From contig NZ_MECK01000501.1 of assembly GCF_014596465.1 (NCBI RefSeq), forward strand, positions 1-45,131: a stretch of 45,131 nucleotides of DNA, read 5' to 3'. Below, piece after piece: positions 28,543 through 37,132 of this stretch. The translations under genes were made by a program, and so were the position numbers. The stretch comes from Streptomyces sp. CBMA123 (lineage in GTDB: Bacteria > Actinomycetota > Actinomycetes > Streptomycetales > Streptomycetaceae). The notes under the pieces were generated by a model. The model saw only the letters and a program-made list of their open reading frames with translations, was not told where the DNA came from and ran no database searches. The first letter of the stretch is position 1; each line of letters opens with the position of its first letter.

Positions 28543-28571
28543 ACTCTGGCCTAGACCAAGGGTGGTGTCAA
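28543..28571 (-). promoter_or_regulatory. DasR-boxed promoter of the orphan binding protein
   Basis: On the minus strand: TTGACA (complement of 28566-28571), 17 bp, CAGAGT (complement of 28543-28548). The DasR box TGGCCTAGACCA (28547-28558, 11 of 12 matches) fills the spacer. Leader to GTG 28391 is about 145 nt and includes the inverted repeat CATCCGGT/ACCGGATG (28507-28514, 28530-28537). Confidence 0.75.
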
Positions 28572-28656
28572 CGGCCAACAGGCCCTGCTGCCAAGGCTGT
28601 TGCAGAGCCGTTGTACCGCGTGGCGATCAGTCGCCGGGCCGTCACCCTCAGTGGAA

Positions 28657-28673
28657 CTTAAGGTGGATTTAAG
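28657..28673. promoter_or_regulatory. Inverted repeat CTTAA-N7-TTAAG
   Basis: AT-rich arms (28657-28661, 28669-28673) in GC-rich intergenic DNA, about 90 bp upstream of the DasR-boxed promoter. Possible additional operator; speculative. Confidence 0.25.
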
Positions 28674-28732
28674 GCTCTCTTGAGGGAGCACGGTCATCTG
28701 ACGCAAGCCCAGGTCGACGCCCGGGAAGCGGA

Positions 28733-28769
28733 ACGGGCCCGCCATGCGACATGCGCATGACGGGCCCGT
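28733..28769 (-). terminator. Terminator after dasD
   Basis: Arms 28733-28748 and 28754-28769, 16 bp with one G:U-type position; 44 bp after the dasD stop on the minus strand. Confidence 0.75.
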
Positions 28770-28812
28770 CGGCCGACGCCTCCCGGACCCGGCCGGTGAC
28801 GTCCTTCCGGTC

Positions 28813-30366
28813 TCAGCCGACCGCTCCCGGCTGCCCGGTGAGCACCTCCACGGCCGCCAGCCCGCAGACCCGGGCGGCGCCGTGGGTGGCGATGTACAGC
28901 GCGCCGACCGGCTCGGACTGGGGCAGGCCCATCTCCACCACCGCGGCGTCCGGCCGGGCCGCCACCAGGCGGGCCAGCGCGGCGGCCATCCAGGCGTGCC
29001 GGTGGGCGTCCCGGACCACCAGCACCAGCCGGCGGCCCTCGGCGCCCGCCACCAGCTCGGCCACCAGGGCGTCCAGCAGCGCCGGCGCGGCCTCGGCGGC
29101 CGACACCTCACGGGTGCGGGTGCCCGGGAAGCGGTCGGCCAGCATGCCGGCCACGCCCCACGGGGTCACGTCGCCGACCGCGATGTTCGGCTCGTCCGAG
29201 AAGGAGGCCACGTACGGGCGCTCGCTCACCGGCAGCACCTCGCGGCCCGGCGCCCGGACCACCTTCAGCGCCCGGCGGGCGGCCCGCAGGCCCACCGCGA
29301 GGTCCGGCTCGGCCTGCTCGCCCTGGGCCGCGATCCGGCCCCAACTGCCCAGCGCCCGCACCCGGTCGGCGGCGTCCGCCAGCCGCTCCTCGGTGAGCCG
29401 GCCGGAGCGCACGCCCGCCACGATGGCGTCGCGCAGCATCAGCACCGTCTCCTCGTCGGCCAGCCCGCCGCCGACGCAGATCGCGTCCGCGCCGGCCGCC
29501 AGCGCCAGCACGGTGCCCTCGCCCATGCCGAAGGTGTCCGCGATGGCGCCCATCTCGATCGCGTCGCTGACGATCAGGCCCTGGTAGCCGAGGCCGCCAT
29601 CGGCCGGGGCGGCCCGCAGCAGGTCGCGCAGCACGGTCGGGCTCAGGGTGGCCGGCAGCTTCGGGTCCAGCGCCGGGACCATGATGTGGGCGGTCATCAC
29701 GGCCTTGGTGCCGGCCGCGATCGCGGCCTGGAACGGCACCAGGTCGCGGGCGCGCAGCACGTCCAGGTCGACGTCGATGACCGGCATGCCGTGGTGCGAG
29801 TCCACCGCGGTGTCGCCGTGGCCGGGGAAGTGCTTGGAGCAGGCCGCCACGCCGGCCGACTGCAGGCCCTCCACCCAGGCGGCGGTGTGCCGGGCGCACA
29901 GCTCCGGGTCGGCGCCGAAGGAGCGGACGCCGATGACCGGGTTGCGCGGGTTGGAGTTGACGTCCGCGGTCGGCGCCCAGTTGTAGTTGACGCCGGCCGC
30001 GGCCAGCGCCCGGCCCAGCTCACGGGCGACGTCCCGGGTCAGCGCCGGGTCGTCGATCGCGCCGAGGGCCAGGTTGCCCGGCCAGGAGGAGCCGGAGCCG
30101 GCCTCCAGCCGGGTGACGTCGCCGCTCTCCTCGTCGATCGCGATCAGGAGGTCGGGGTTCTCCGCGCGCAGCGAGCCGGTGAGGGCGGAGAGCTGGTCGA
30201 GGTCGACCACATTGCGGTCGAACAGCGCGACCGAGCCGAGCCCGGCGGCCAGGTGGCGGCGCAGCCAGGCGGGCGGCTCGGTGCCGACGAAGCCGGGCTG
30301 CAGGACGGTCAGGGCGTCCCGGTGGAGCTGGTCGCTGTCCGGGACGGTGGGAACGAGGATGCTCAC
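28813..30366 (-). CDS. dasD: GH3 beta-N-acetylglucosaminidase (517 aa)
   Basis: Glycoside hydrolase family 3, NagZ-like: the N-terminal barrel has the loop KHFPGHGDTAVDSHHG with the Asp-His general acid pair and the nucleophile region LIVSDAIEMGAI. A C-terminal flavodoxin-like domain (about residues 340-517) is present. No signal peptide is seen, so it should hydrolyse imported chitobiose to GlcNAc in the cytoplasm. GTG 30366 lies 6 bp after the dasC stop, so it is the fourth gene of the dasABC transcript. In S. coelicolor dasD has this same position. Confidence 0.9.
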   Translation of the reverse strand: MSILVPTVPDSDQLHRDALTVLQPGFVGTEPPAWLRRHLAAGLGSVALFDRNVVDLDQLSALTGSLRAENPDLLIAIDEESGDVTRLEAGSGSSWPGNLALGAIDDPALTRDVARELGRALAAAGVNYNWAPTADVNSNPRNPVIGVRSFGADPELCARHTAAWVEGLQSAGVAACSKHFPGHGDTAVDSHHGMPVIDVDLDVLRARDLVPFQAAIAAGTKAVMTAHIMVPALDPKLPATLSPTVLRDLLRAAPADGGLGYQGLIVSDAIEMGAIADTFGMGEGTVLALAAGADAICVGGGLADEETVLMLRDAIVAGVRSGRLTEERLADAADRVRALGSWGRIAAQGEQAEPDLAVGLRAARRALKVVRAPGREVLPVSERPYVASFSDEPNIAVGDVTPWGVAGMLADRFPGTRTREVSAAEAAPALLDALVAELVAGAEGRRLVLVVRDAHRHAWMAAALARLVAARPDAAVVEMGLPQSEPVGALYIATHGAARVCGLAAVEVLTGQPGAVG

Positions 30367-30372
30367 GGTGAC

Positions 30373-31200
30373 TCAGCCCTTCACGGCGCCGTCGGTCAGA
30401 CCGCCGACCGCCTTGCGCTGCAGGAAGACGAACAGGATCAGCACGGGGACGGCGAACATCGTGGAGGCCGCCATGGTCGCGCCCCAGTCGTTGCCGAAGG
30501 CCGTCTTGAAGGAGGACAGCCACAGCGGGAGGGTCTTGCCCTGCTCCTTGTTAAGCCACAGGACGAGCGGGAACTCGTTCCAGGCCGTGATGAAGCCGAA
30601 CAGCGAGGTCGACATCAGGCCCGGGGCCAGCAGCGGGAAGATCACCTTCACGAAGGCCTGGGTGCGGGTGCAACCGTCCACCATGGCCGACTCCTCCAGC
30701 TCCTTCGGCACCGCGGCGATGAAGCCGCGCAGCGTCCAGATGGTGAAGGGCAGGATCATCATCATGTAGAAGAGCGTCAGCGGCAGCAGGCTGTTCAGCA
30801 TGTCGTTGTCGCGGGAGATGATGTAGGCGCCGATGGTCATGACCTCCCAGGGCGCCATCTGGGCCAGCATGACGACCAGCACGAAGGTCTTGCGGCCGCG
30901 GAACTTCATCCGGGCGATGGCGAACGACGCCAGGGTCGCGATCACCAGGGAGATCAGCACCGCCCCGACCGTGACGGTGACGCTGTTGGTGACGTACGTC
31001 CAGAAGTCCGGGGCGTTCACCGCGGTGGTGAAGTGCTCGAACGTCCCGTCGAAGGGGATGAAGACCGGCGTCTTGCTGATGATGTCGCGGTCCTGCTTGA
31101 ACGCGGTCGCGATCATCCAGTAGACGGGGAAGATGAAGAAGACGATGAGGACGACCGCGATCACGTTCGGCCAGGTACGTCCGAAGAGAGAGCGCCTCAC
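30373..31200 (-). CDS. dasC: Chitobiose-type ABC transporter permease DasC (275 aa)
   Basis: MalG-type (CUT1) permease with six membrane segments, from VIAVVLIVFFIFPVYWMIAT to MFAVPVLILFVFLQRKAVG. The EAA loop is ELEESAMVDGCTRTQAFVKV. GTG 31200 overlaps the dasB stop by four bases (GTGA). Longer frames to 32016 are a shadow of dasB. It imports N,N'-diacetylchitobiose together with DasA and DasB; the ATPase MsiK is encoded elsewhere, none is here. Confidence 0.93.
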   Translation of the reverse strand: MRRSLFGRTWPNVIAVVLIVFFIFPVYWMIATAFKQDRDIISKTPVFIPFDGTFEHFTTAVNAPDFWTYVTNSVTVTVGAVLISLVIATLASFAIARMKFRGRKTFVLVVMLAQMAPWEVMTIGAYIISRDNDMLNSLLPLTLFYMMMILPFTIWTLRGFIAAVPKELEESAMVDGCTRTQAFVKVIFPLLAPGLMSTSLFGFITAWNEFPLVLWLNKEQGKTLPLWLSSFKTAFGNDWGATMAASTMFAVPVLILFVFLQRKAVGGLTDGAVKG

Positions 31201-32225
31201 AGCTCGTCCTCCTGCTTGATCATGATGCGGAAGTAGTAGGCCATCAGGACGCCCAGCATCAGGATGGTGAGCACCGCGATCGCGGCGCCGACGCCGTAGT
31301 GCTGGCTGCCCTGGCCCTCCAGGAAGGCGTGCACGGGCAGGGTCCGGGTGAGCTTCTCGGGGCCGCCGCCGTTGATCGCGTAGATCTGGGTGAAGGACTT
31401 GAACACCCAGATGACCTCGAGGAAGGTCGTGGCCAGGAAGAACGGCTTCAGGTTCGGGAAGATCACCGAGCTGAAGATCTTCGAGGAGCCGGCGCCGTCC
31501 ATCCGGGCGGCCTCGTAGAGCTCCTTGGGGATGGTGGTCAGGCCGGCGTACATGTTGAACGCCACGAAGGGGATCGACTGCCAGACGATCAGCAGGATGA
31601 CGACGAAGAAGGTCGAGTACTCGTCGCTCATCCAGTTGTAGTCGGCCATCGAGTGCCAACCCAGCTTGTCCAGGAACCAGTTGACGACGCCCCACTGGTC
31701 GTCGAACAGCCAGGTGTAGACGGTGGTCGCGGCGACGACGGGCATCGCCCAGGCCATCAGCAGCGCGACCGACAGCGCCAGCCGCATCTTCTTGCCGAGG
31801 GTGTTGAGCAGCAGGCCGATCAGGGTGCCGCCGACCATGATCAGCACCACGTTGACCAGGGTGAAGGCGACGGTGCGCCCGGTGACCGACCAGAACTCCG
31901 GGTCGGTCAGCTGCTCCTTGTAGTTGTCGAACCCCGTCCACTCGGTCAGGTGCATCACCAGCTGGCGCCGGTTGAGGTTCTGGAACGACAGCAGGACGGT
32001 CTTCAGCAGCGGCCATCCCAGCAGGACGATGGTCGCCACGGTGGCCGGCAGCAGCAGCAGGTACGGGGCGAAGCGGGCACCCAGGCCGGGGCCGCCCGCG
32101 GATCTGGTGCGCTTCGGCGCGGCGCCCTCGGCCCCGCCGCCGGCGGCACTGGTGTCAATCTCGGCCACAACAGCCTTCCCTGACTCCGGGGACTGTGTCT
32201 GCACCCGCTCCGAATGCACAGCCAT
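31197..32225 (-). CDS. dasB: Chitobiose-type ABC transporter permease DasB (342 aa)
   Basis: MalF-type (CUT1) permease. A hydrophilic 45-residue N-terminus is followed by six membrane segments beginning FAPYLLLLPATVATIVLLG. The EAA loop is ELYEAARMDGAGSSKIFSSV. ATG 32225 (MAVHSERVQTQ) is chosen because GAGGAAGTGAG precedes it; the longer frame to 32273 has no site. It sits 91 bp from dasA, across a GC-rich hairpin, and overlaps dasC. Confidence 0.93.
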   Translation of the reverse strand: MAVHSERVQTQSPESGKAVVAEIDTSAAGGGAEGAAPKRTRSAGGPGLGARFAPYLLLLPATVATIVLLGWPLLKTVLLSFQNLNRRQLVMHLTEWTGFDNYKEQLTDPEFWSVTGRTVAFTLVNVVLIMVGGTLIGLLLNTLGKKMRLALSVALLMAWAMPVVAATTVYTWLFDDQWGVVNWFLDKLGWHSMADYNWMSDEYSTFFVVILLIVWQSIPFVAFNMYAGLTTIPKELYEAARMDGAGSSKIFSSVIFPNLKPFFLATTFLEVIWVFKSFTQIYAINGGGPEKLTRTLPVHAFLEGQGSQHYGVGAAIAVLTILMLGVLMAYYFRIMIKQEDEL

Positions 32226-32271
32226 CGTTCTCACTTCCTCACAACCCGGCCACGACGGACGGGCGCCGCCC

Positions 32272-32296
32272 ACCGGCCCCCCCGCCGGGGGCCGGT
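32272..32296 (-). terminator. Hairpin between dasA and dasB (possible attenuator)
   Basis: ACCGGCCCC (32272-32280) pairs with GGGGCCGGT (32288-32296). Intercistronic hairpins after binding-protein genes commonly keep binding protein in excess over permease. Confidence 0.6.
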
Positions 32297-32316
32297 GAGC
32301 GACGCCGCTCAGTGCT

Positions 32317-33603
32317 TTAGTTCTTCTCGTTGAGCCGCTTGGCGATCTCGTCGTCGTACTTCTTGGCGGTGGCCGCGTAGTCGCCGCCCTGCAGGGCCGC
32401 GGTCAGGAAGTCCTTGATCGGGTTCGGCTTGTTCTCGACGCTGGCCCAGTTCGGGGTGTTCGGGGTGATCCCGCCGACCGCGGCGGCCGTCTGGGCGGCC
32501 TTCGCGAAGTCACCGGTGAGCTGGCTGTTCAGCGCGGCCTTGTTCGGGATGTTGCCGGCCGCGGCGACCAGGCCCTCGTTCTTGTCGTTGAGGGCGATCT
32601 TCAGGAAGTCCTTCGCCATGTCGGTGTTCTTGCTCTGCGCGGCGATCGCGAGGTTCGAGCCGCCGAGGAACACGCCGGAGGGCTTGTCGGCGGTCTTGCC
32701 CGGGAGCGGGAAGAAGCCGATCTTGTCCTTGGGCAGGTCCTTCTCGTCCGGGAGCTCCCAGCCGAGGGCGATCATGGTGCCGACGTTGCCCTTGGCGAAG
32801 ACGTCCTTCTGCTGCGGGGTGGCCTCGTCCTTGTCCTTCGGACCGGTGGCCGAGTAGCTCTGCAGCTTCTTGTAGGTCTCGAAGGCCTTCTGCGCCTCGG
32901 GGGAGGACAGGCCGCCGACCCACTTGTCGCCGTCCTTCTTGGCGATCTTGCCGCCCTCGCCGGTGAGCAGGCCGAAGTAGGTGTACCACTCCTGGCCGGG
33001 CAGGTAGATCGGGTCGGCGACGCCCTGGGTGGCCTTCAGCTTGTCCAGGTCGGCGTAGAACTCGTCCAGGGTCTTCGGCGCGTCGGTGAGGTTCGCGGCC
33101 TTCCAGAGGTCCTTGTTGTACGCGACCACGCGGTTGGAGACCCACCACGGGGCGGCGTACTGCTTGCCGTCCAGGAGCGCGGCCTCGTTCTGGTTGGCGG
33201 CCCAGCCGTCGCCGCCCAGCGCGGACTTGTCCTTGGTGATGTCCAGCAGGCCGCCGGTGGAGGCGTAGCCGGCGGTCTGGGTGTTGCCGATCTCCAGGAC
33301 GTCGACCGAGCCCTCGGACAGCGCGGCGGTGACCTTCGGGCCGATGTCGGTCCACTCCTGGGTCTGGAAGTCGACCTTGGAGCCCGGGTAGGTGGTCTCG
33401 AACTCGGACTTGACCGCGTCGGTCCAGCCCTTGGGGGCCGAGCCGGTCATCGTCCACACCTTGAGCGTCTTGCCCTTGTACTTGTCGGCGGCGTTGGACG
33501 ACGACGACGATCCGCCGTCACTCTTCTTGCCGTCCGAGCCACAAGCCGCGAGACCGACGACCATTGCCGCGACGCCGACCGCCGCGATGAGCTGACGCTT
33601 CAC
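32317..33603 (-). CDS. dasA: N,N'-diacetylchitobiose-binding lipoprotein DasA (428 aa)
   Basis: Family 1 sugar-binding lipoprotein, signal peptide ending GLAA-C21, then a Ser/Lys/Gly-rich tether. Mature motifs: LKVWTMTGSAPKGWTDAVKS, SVDVLEIGNTQTAGYASTGG, DPIYLPGQEWYTYFGLLTGE and FLGGSNLAIAAQSKNTDMAK. GTG 33603 follows CAGGAGGATGGC. First gene of dasABC-dasD, divergent from dasR across 339 bp. Two DasR boxes lie in that region, one inside the promoter. Captures chitobiose released by extracellular chitinases. Confidence 0.95.
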   Translation of the reverse strand: MKRQLIAAVGVAAMVVGLAACGSDGKKSDGGSSSSSNAADKYKGKTLKVWTMTGSAPKGWTDAVKSEFETTYPGSKVDFQTQEWTDIGPKVTAALSEGSVDVLEIGNTQTAGYASTGGLLDITKDKSALGGDGWAANQNEAALLDGKQYAAPWWVSNRVVAYNKDLWKAANLTDAPKTLDEFYADLDKLKATQGVADPIYLPGQEWYTYFGLLTGEGGKIAKKDGDKWVGGLSSPEAQKAFETYKKLQSYSATGPKDKDEATPQQKDVFAKGNVGTMIALGWELPDEKDLPKDKIGFFPLPGKTADKPSGVFLGGSNLAIAAQSKNTDMAKDFLKIALNDKNEGLVAAAGNIPNKAALNSQLTGDFAKAAQTAAAVGGITPNTPNWASVENKPNPIKDFLTAALQGGDYAATAKKYDDEIAKRLNEKN

Positions 33604-33730
33604 GCCATCCTCCTGAGGGATGCCTGGGGATACCCCCGTCGGGTGGCAGCGGCAGACCCGCGCAAAGCGGGAGGAACAGGTGCCGCGGGCCCCTTCGAAC
33701 GGGTGGGGGGATTCATCGTTACCGGCCTAG

Positions 33731-33742
33731 TGGTGTAGACCA
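33731..33742. promoter_or_regulatory. DasR box 1 (dasA-dasR intergenic)
   Basis: TGGTGTAGACCA, 11 of 12 matches to TGGTCTAGACCA. Downstream of the dasA promoter -10, so it would block elongation or help loop formation. Confidence 0.75.
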
Positions 33743-33751
33743 GATGCCTGG

Positions 33752-33780
33752 AGCTTGGCCTAGACCAATGGGCCTGTCAA
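33752..33780 (-). promoter_or_regulatory. dasA promoter with DasR box 2 in spacer
   Basis: On the minus strand: TTGACA (complement of 33775-33780), 17 bp, CAAGCT (complement of 33752-33757). The DasR box TGGCCTAGACCA (33756-33767) overlaps spacer and the first two -10 bases. This is a direct steric-repression layout, relieved by GlcN-6-P or GlcNAc-6-P binding to DasR. Confidence 0.8.
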
Positions 33781-33873
33781 CGGCTGTTCGACCGATCTCG
33801 ACCACCCGTTATCAAGCCGACACCGCACATCGTTCATCGCGTGATGAGGTATTCGTTCCGTAGCCATACATGC

Positions 33874-33899
33874 AACGATGTGGTCCGTTAACGATGTGG
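33874..33899 (+). repeat. Direct repeat AACGATGTGG x2 upstream of dasR
   Basis: Copies at 33874-33883 and 33890-33899, 16 bp apart, about 45-70 bp before the dasR start. Possible binding sites for a regulator of dasR. Confidence 0.5.
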
Positions 33900-33942
33900 T
33901 GGGGCGGTAAAAGGCCTCGCGAGAAGCGGGAGAACAGGTCCG

Positions 33943-34734
33943 ATGAGCAGCGACGGGGGATCCACCGCCCAGGCCGACGACCCCGAGGTGAAGAACCTCC
34001 CGACGCAGGCCGGCGCCGACCCGACCGCGCGCGTCCCCAAGTACTACGGCCTCAAGCGCCACCTCCTCCAGCTCACCGAGACCCAGCCCGCGGGCACCCC
34101 GGTCCCGCCCGAGCGCGCGCTGGCCGCCCAGTTCGACACCTCGCGCACCACCGTCCGCCAGGCCCTGCAGGAACTGGTCGTCGAGGGCCGGTTGGAGCGC
34201 ATCCAGGGCAAGGGCACCTTCGTGGCCAAGCCCAAGGTCGCCCAGGCCCTGCAGCTCACCTCCTACACGGAGGACATGCGCGCCCAGGGCCTGGAGCCCA
34301 CCTCCCGGCTGATCGAGATCGGCTACATCACCGCCGACGACCGGCTCGCCCCGCTGCTGGACATCAAGCCCGGCGGCCGGGTCCTGCGGATCGAGCGGCT
34401 GCGGCTGGCCAACGGCGACCCGATGGCCATCGAGGTCGCCCACCTCTCCGCCAAGCGCTTCCCCGCTCTGCGGCGCAACCTCGCCAAGCACAACTCGCTG
34501 TACGCGGCGCTGCGCGAGGTCTACGGAGTCACCGTGGCCGAGGCCGAGGAGACCATCGAGACCACCCTCGCCGACCCGCGCGAGGCCGGGCTGCTCGGCT
34601 CCGACCTCGGGCTGCCGATGCTGCAGCTCTCCCGGCACTCCTTCGACGCGGACGGCGACCCGGTGGAGTGGGTGCGCTCCATCTACCGCGGCGACCGCTA
34701 CAAGTTCATCACCCGGCTGAAGCGTCCGGAGTAA
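33943..34734 (+). CDS. dasR: GntR/HutC-family global regulator DasR (263 aa)
   Basis: Master regulator of chitin/GlcNAc metabolism, antibiotic production and development in streptomycetes. Residues about 28-95 form the winged helix: [40 protein letters not shown]; the UTRA effector domain follows ([40 protein letters not shown]) and ends [23 protein letters not shown] 33943 follows GGGAGAACAGG. It is highly similar to the S. coelicolor protein as I recall it. The N-terminal 25 residues are variable and disordered. Confidence 0.97.
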   Translation: MSSDGGSTAQADDPEVKNLPTQAGADPTARVPKYYGLKRHLLQLTETQPAGTPVPPERALAAQFDTSRTTVRQALQELVVEGRLERIQGKGTFVAKPKVAQALQLTSYTEDMRAQGLEPTSRLIEIGYITADDRLAPLLDIKPGGRVLRIERLRLANGDPMAIEVAHLSAKRFPALRRNLAKHNSLYAALREVYGVTVAEAEETIETTLADPREAGLLGSDLGLPMLQLSRHSFDADGDPVEWVRSIYRGDRYKFITRLKRPE

Positions 34735-34773
34735 CCGGGAGCGCCCGGAGCGACCGGGCGCCCCCTGCTCACC

Positions 34774-34812
34774 ACGGGCACCAGCGCGCACGACCTGCGC
34801 GCCGGTGCCCGT
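34774..34812 (+). terminator. Terminator after dasR
   Basis: Arms 34774-34790 and 34796-34812, 17 bp with one mismatch, 5-nt loop. The following 260 bp to 35073 hold short GTTCGCGTTC and GGTGGGTCCC repeats and the promoter of the next operon, no gene. Confidence 0.75.
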
Positions 34813-34928
34813 TCGCGTTCTCGTTCGCGTTCCTGGGCTTCCCCGGGCGTCCTGGTGGGTCCCGGTGGGTCCCGGTGTCCTCAGGCGTCCCCTTCGTGTC
34901 CGGATCGCGGGAAGTTACGTCAATTCCG

Positions 34929-34957
34929 GTGACATGGATCACTCCATGCCCTAGATT
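34929..34957 (+). promoter_or_regulatory. Promoter of DUF3311-symporter operon with GTGA-N6-TCAC palindrome
   Basis: GTGACA (34929-34934), 17 bp, TAGATT (34952-34957). The -35 lies within GTGACATGGATCAC (34929-34942), the same Crp-box form seen before wblE. Catabolite-type control of a carboxylate transporter would make sense but is unproven. Confidence 0.45.
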
Positions 34958-35073
34958 GCGCAGCCGTACTGACTGCCGATCACCGATGGTGCTGCCCGGC
35001 GGGCTCACGGGGGTGCGCGGTACCTCCGGAGCAGCGGCGCCGACGGGCGGAACCCTCCGGAGCGGAGCCCACG

Positions 35074-35370
35074 ATGTCGTCTGATCAATCCCCCAGCGAA
35101 GCTGTCATGCCCGAGCCAGCCGGGAGTCCCGTCCCGGCCGTGACTCCCGAGCGGGTGCTGGCCGGACTCGCCCTGCTCGTGCCGATCGTCGCGATGCTCT
35201 GGGTCTCCTCGTACGACAAGAGCGACCCGGCGGTGGCCGGGGTCCCCTTCTTCTACTGGTACCAGCTGCTCTGGGTGCCGGCGTCGGCCGTCTTCACGGT
35301 CGCCGCCTACCTGTTGATCAACCGGGACGAGAAGGCCCGCAAGGCGGCCCGGAACGGCGGTGCGCGATGA
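35074..35370 (+). CDS. DUF3311 small membrane protein (98 aa)
   Basis: Two membrane segments: VLAGLALLVPIVAMLWVSSY and FFYWYQLLWVPASAVFTVAA, with a positively charged C-terminus (NRDEKARKAARNGGAR). DUF3311 proteins are regularly encoded just before SSS-family symporters and are presumed small subunits or assembly partners. The gene overlaps the symporter by four bases (ATGA), supporting coupled translation. Confidence 0.87.
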   Translation: MSSDQSPSEAVMPEPAGSPVPAVTPERVLAGLALLVPIVAMLWVSSYDKSDPAVAGVPFFYWYQLLWVPASAVFTVAAYLLINRDEKARKAARNGGAR

Positions 35371-36977
35371 AGGACGTCAACGTGCCGGCCCTCGCGGTCT
35401 TCGTGCTGTTCTTTCTGCTGGTCACCGTGATGGGCTTCCTCGCCTCCCGCTGGCGGCGCGCGGACAGCTCGGCCCACCTGGACGAGTGGGGCCTGGGCGG
35501 GCGCAGCTTCGGGACCTGGGTGACCTGGTTCCTGCTCGGCGGCGACCTCTACACCGCGTACACCTTCGTGGCCGTCCCGGCGGCGGTGTACGCGACCGGC
35601 GCGGCGGGCTTCTTCGCGGTGCCGTACACGATCGTCGCCTACCCGCTGGTCTTCCTGTTCCTGCCCCGGCTCTGGTCGGTCTCCCGGGTGCACGGCTACG
35701 TGACCCCGGCGGACTTCATCCGCGGCCGGTACGGCTCCCGGCCGCTGTCCCTGGTCGTCGCGCTGACCGGGATCCTGGCCACCATGCCGTACATCGCCCT
35801 GCAACTGGTCGGCATCCAGGCGGTGCTGGACGTACTCGGCGTCGGCGGCGGGGAGAACGCCAACTGGTTCGTCAAGGACCTGCCGCTGTTCCTCGCCTTC
35901 GGCGTGCTGGCCGCCTACACCTACTCCTCCGGCCTGCGCGCCCCGGCGCTGATCGCCTTCGTCAAGGACGCCCTGGTCTACATCGTGATCATCGTCGCGG
36001 TGATCTACATCCCGATCCGGCTCGGCGGCTACGGGCACATCTTCGACGCAGCCGCGGACCACTTCAAGCAGGCCAAGGCGGGCGGGCTGACCCTCCCGGA
36101 GAACAAGCAGTGGACGTACGCCACGCTCGGCCTGGGCTCGGCGATGGCGCTGTTCATGTACCCGCACTCGGTGACCGGCGTGCTGGCCTCCAAGTCCCGC
36201 AACACCGTGCGCCGCAACATGGCGATCATGCCCGCCTACTCGCTGATGCTCGGGCTGCTGGCGCTGCTCGGCTTCATGGCGATCGCGGCGGGCGTCGGCA
36301 GCGGCGTCAAGGGCTACAACTCCCAGCTGTCGGTGCCGCAGCTGTTCGCGAACATGTTCCCGGACTGGTTCACCGGTGTGGCCTTCGCCGCGATCGGGAT
36401 CGGCGCCCTGGTGCCGGCCGCCATCATGTCCATCGCGGCGGCCAACCTGTTCACCCGCAACGTCTACAAGGAGTGGCTCAAGCCCGCCGCCACCCCCGCC
36501 GACGAGACCCGGGTCGCCAAGCTGGTCTCGCTGCTGGTGAAGGTCGGCGCGCTGGTCTTCGTGCTCGGCATGGACAAGCAGGCCGCGATCAACCTCCAAC
36601 TGCTGGGCGGCCTGTGGATCCTGCAGACCTTCGTGGCGATCGTCGGCGGCCTGTTCACCCGCTGGTTCCACCACTGGGCGCTGTTCGCCGGCTGGGCGGC
36701 CGGCATGGGCTACGGCACCTGGAAGGCGTACGGGCTGGCCAGCCCGGCCACCAAGCACTTCGGCGGGAACGCGGCCGAGATCCCCGGCATCGGCGAGATC
36801 GGCTACATCGGCCTGACCGCCTTCGCGCTCAACCTGATCATCGCGGTGGCGCTCACCCTGGTGCTGCGGGCGGTCAAGGCCCCCGACCTCCCGGACGAGA
36901 CCAAGCCCTCCGACTACAGCGCCGAGGCCGGTGACGACGAGCGGGAGAACGCGCCGGAGCCCGTAGCGGCGCACTGA
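35367..36977 (+). CDS. Sodium:solute symporter (SSS family), monocarboxylate-type (536 aa)
   Basis: Polytopic Na+-coupled importer with about 13 membrane segments. Recognisable: VTWFLLGGDLYTAYTFVAVP, GYVTPADFIRGRYGSRPLSL (family loop), YVTPADFI-type motif conserved in acetate/pyruvate/lactate carriers, and GIGALVPAAIMSIAAANLFT. The C-terminus is acidic and cytoplasmic. Together with DUF3311 this is the MctP-like arrangement, so short organic acids are the likely substrates; the exact substrate is not readable. Confidence 0.88.
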   Translation: MKDVNVPALAVFVLFFLLVTVMGFLASRWRRADSSAHLDEWGLGGRSFGTWVTWFLLGGDLYTAYTFVAVPAAVYATGAAGFFAVPYTIVAYPLVFLFLPRLWSVSRVHGYVTPADFIRGRYGSRPLSLVVALTGILATMPYIALQLVGIQAVLDVLGVGGGENANWFVKDLPLFLAFGVLAAYTYSSGLRAPALIAFVKDALVYIVIIVAVIYIPIRLGGYGHIFDAAADHFKQAKAGGLTLPENKQWTYATLGLGSAMALFMYPHSVTGVLASKSRNTVRRNMAIMPAYSLMLGLLALLGFMAIAAGVGSGVKGYNSQLSVPQLFANMFPDWFTGVAFAAIGIGALVPAAIMSIAAANLFTRNVYKEWLKPAATPADETRVAKLVSLLVKVGALVFVLGMDKQAAINLQLLGGLWILQTFVAIVGGLFTRWFHHWALFAGWAAGMGYGTWKAYGLASPATKHFGGNAAEIPGIGEIGYIGLTAFALNLIIAVALTLVLRAVKAPDLPDETKPSDYSAEAGDDERENAPEPVAAH

Positions 36978-36998
36978 TTGGCACTGCGCGCGCCCTGT

Positions 36999-37043
36999 GA
37001 TCGTGCCGCCTTCTCCGTGAACACTGGAGAAGGCGGCGCGATC
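36999..37043 (+). terminator. Terminator after symporter gene
   Basis: Arms 36999-37016 and 37026-37043, 18 bp with one G:U-type position and a 9-nt loop. Confidence 0.85.
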
Positions 37044-37132
37044 ATATGTATGAACAGGCGTGCACGCCGGGCACCACCAGACCGGACCGGCATCCGGCCG
37101 GAACCTGATCGACCCACGGGGAGCTCGCGGCC

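Noticed and set aside
28744..31236. 830-codon open frame on the plus strand
   Set aside because: Antisense to dasD and dasC; composition typical of shadow frames and no motif.
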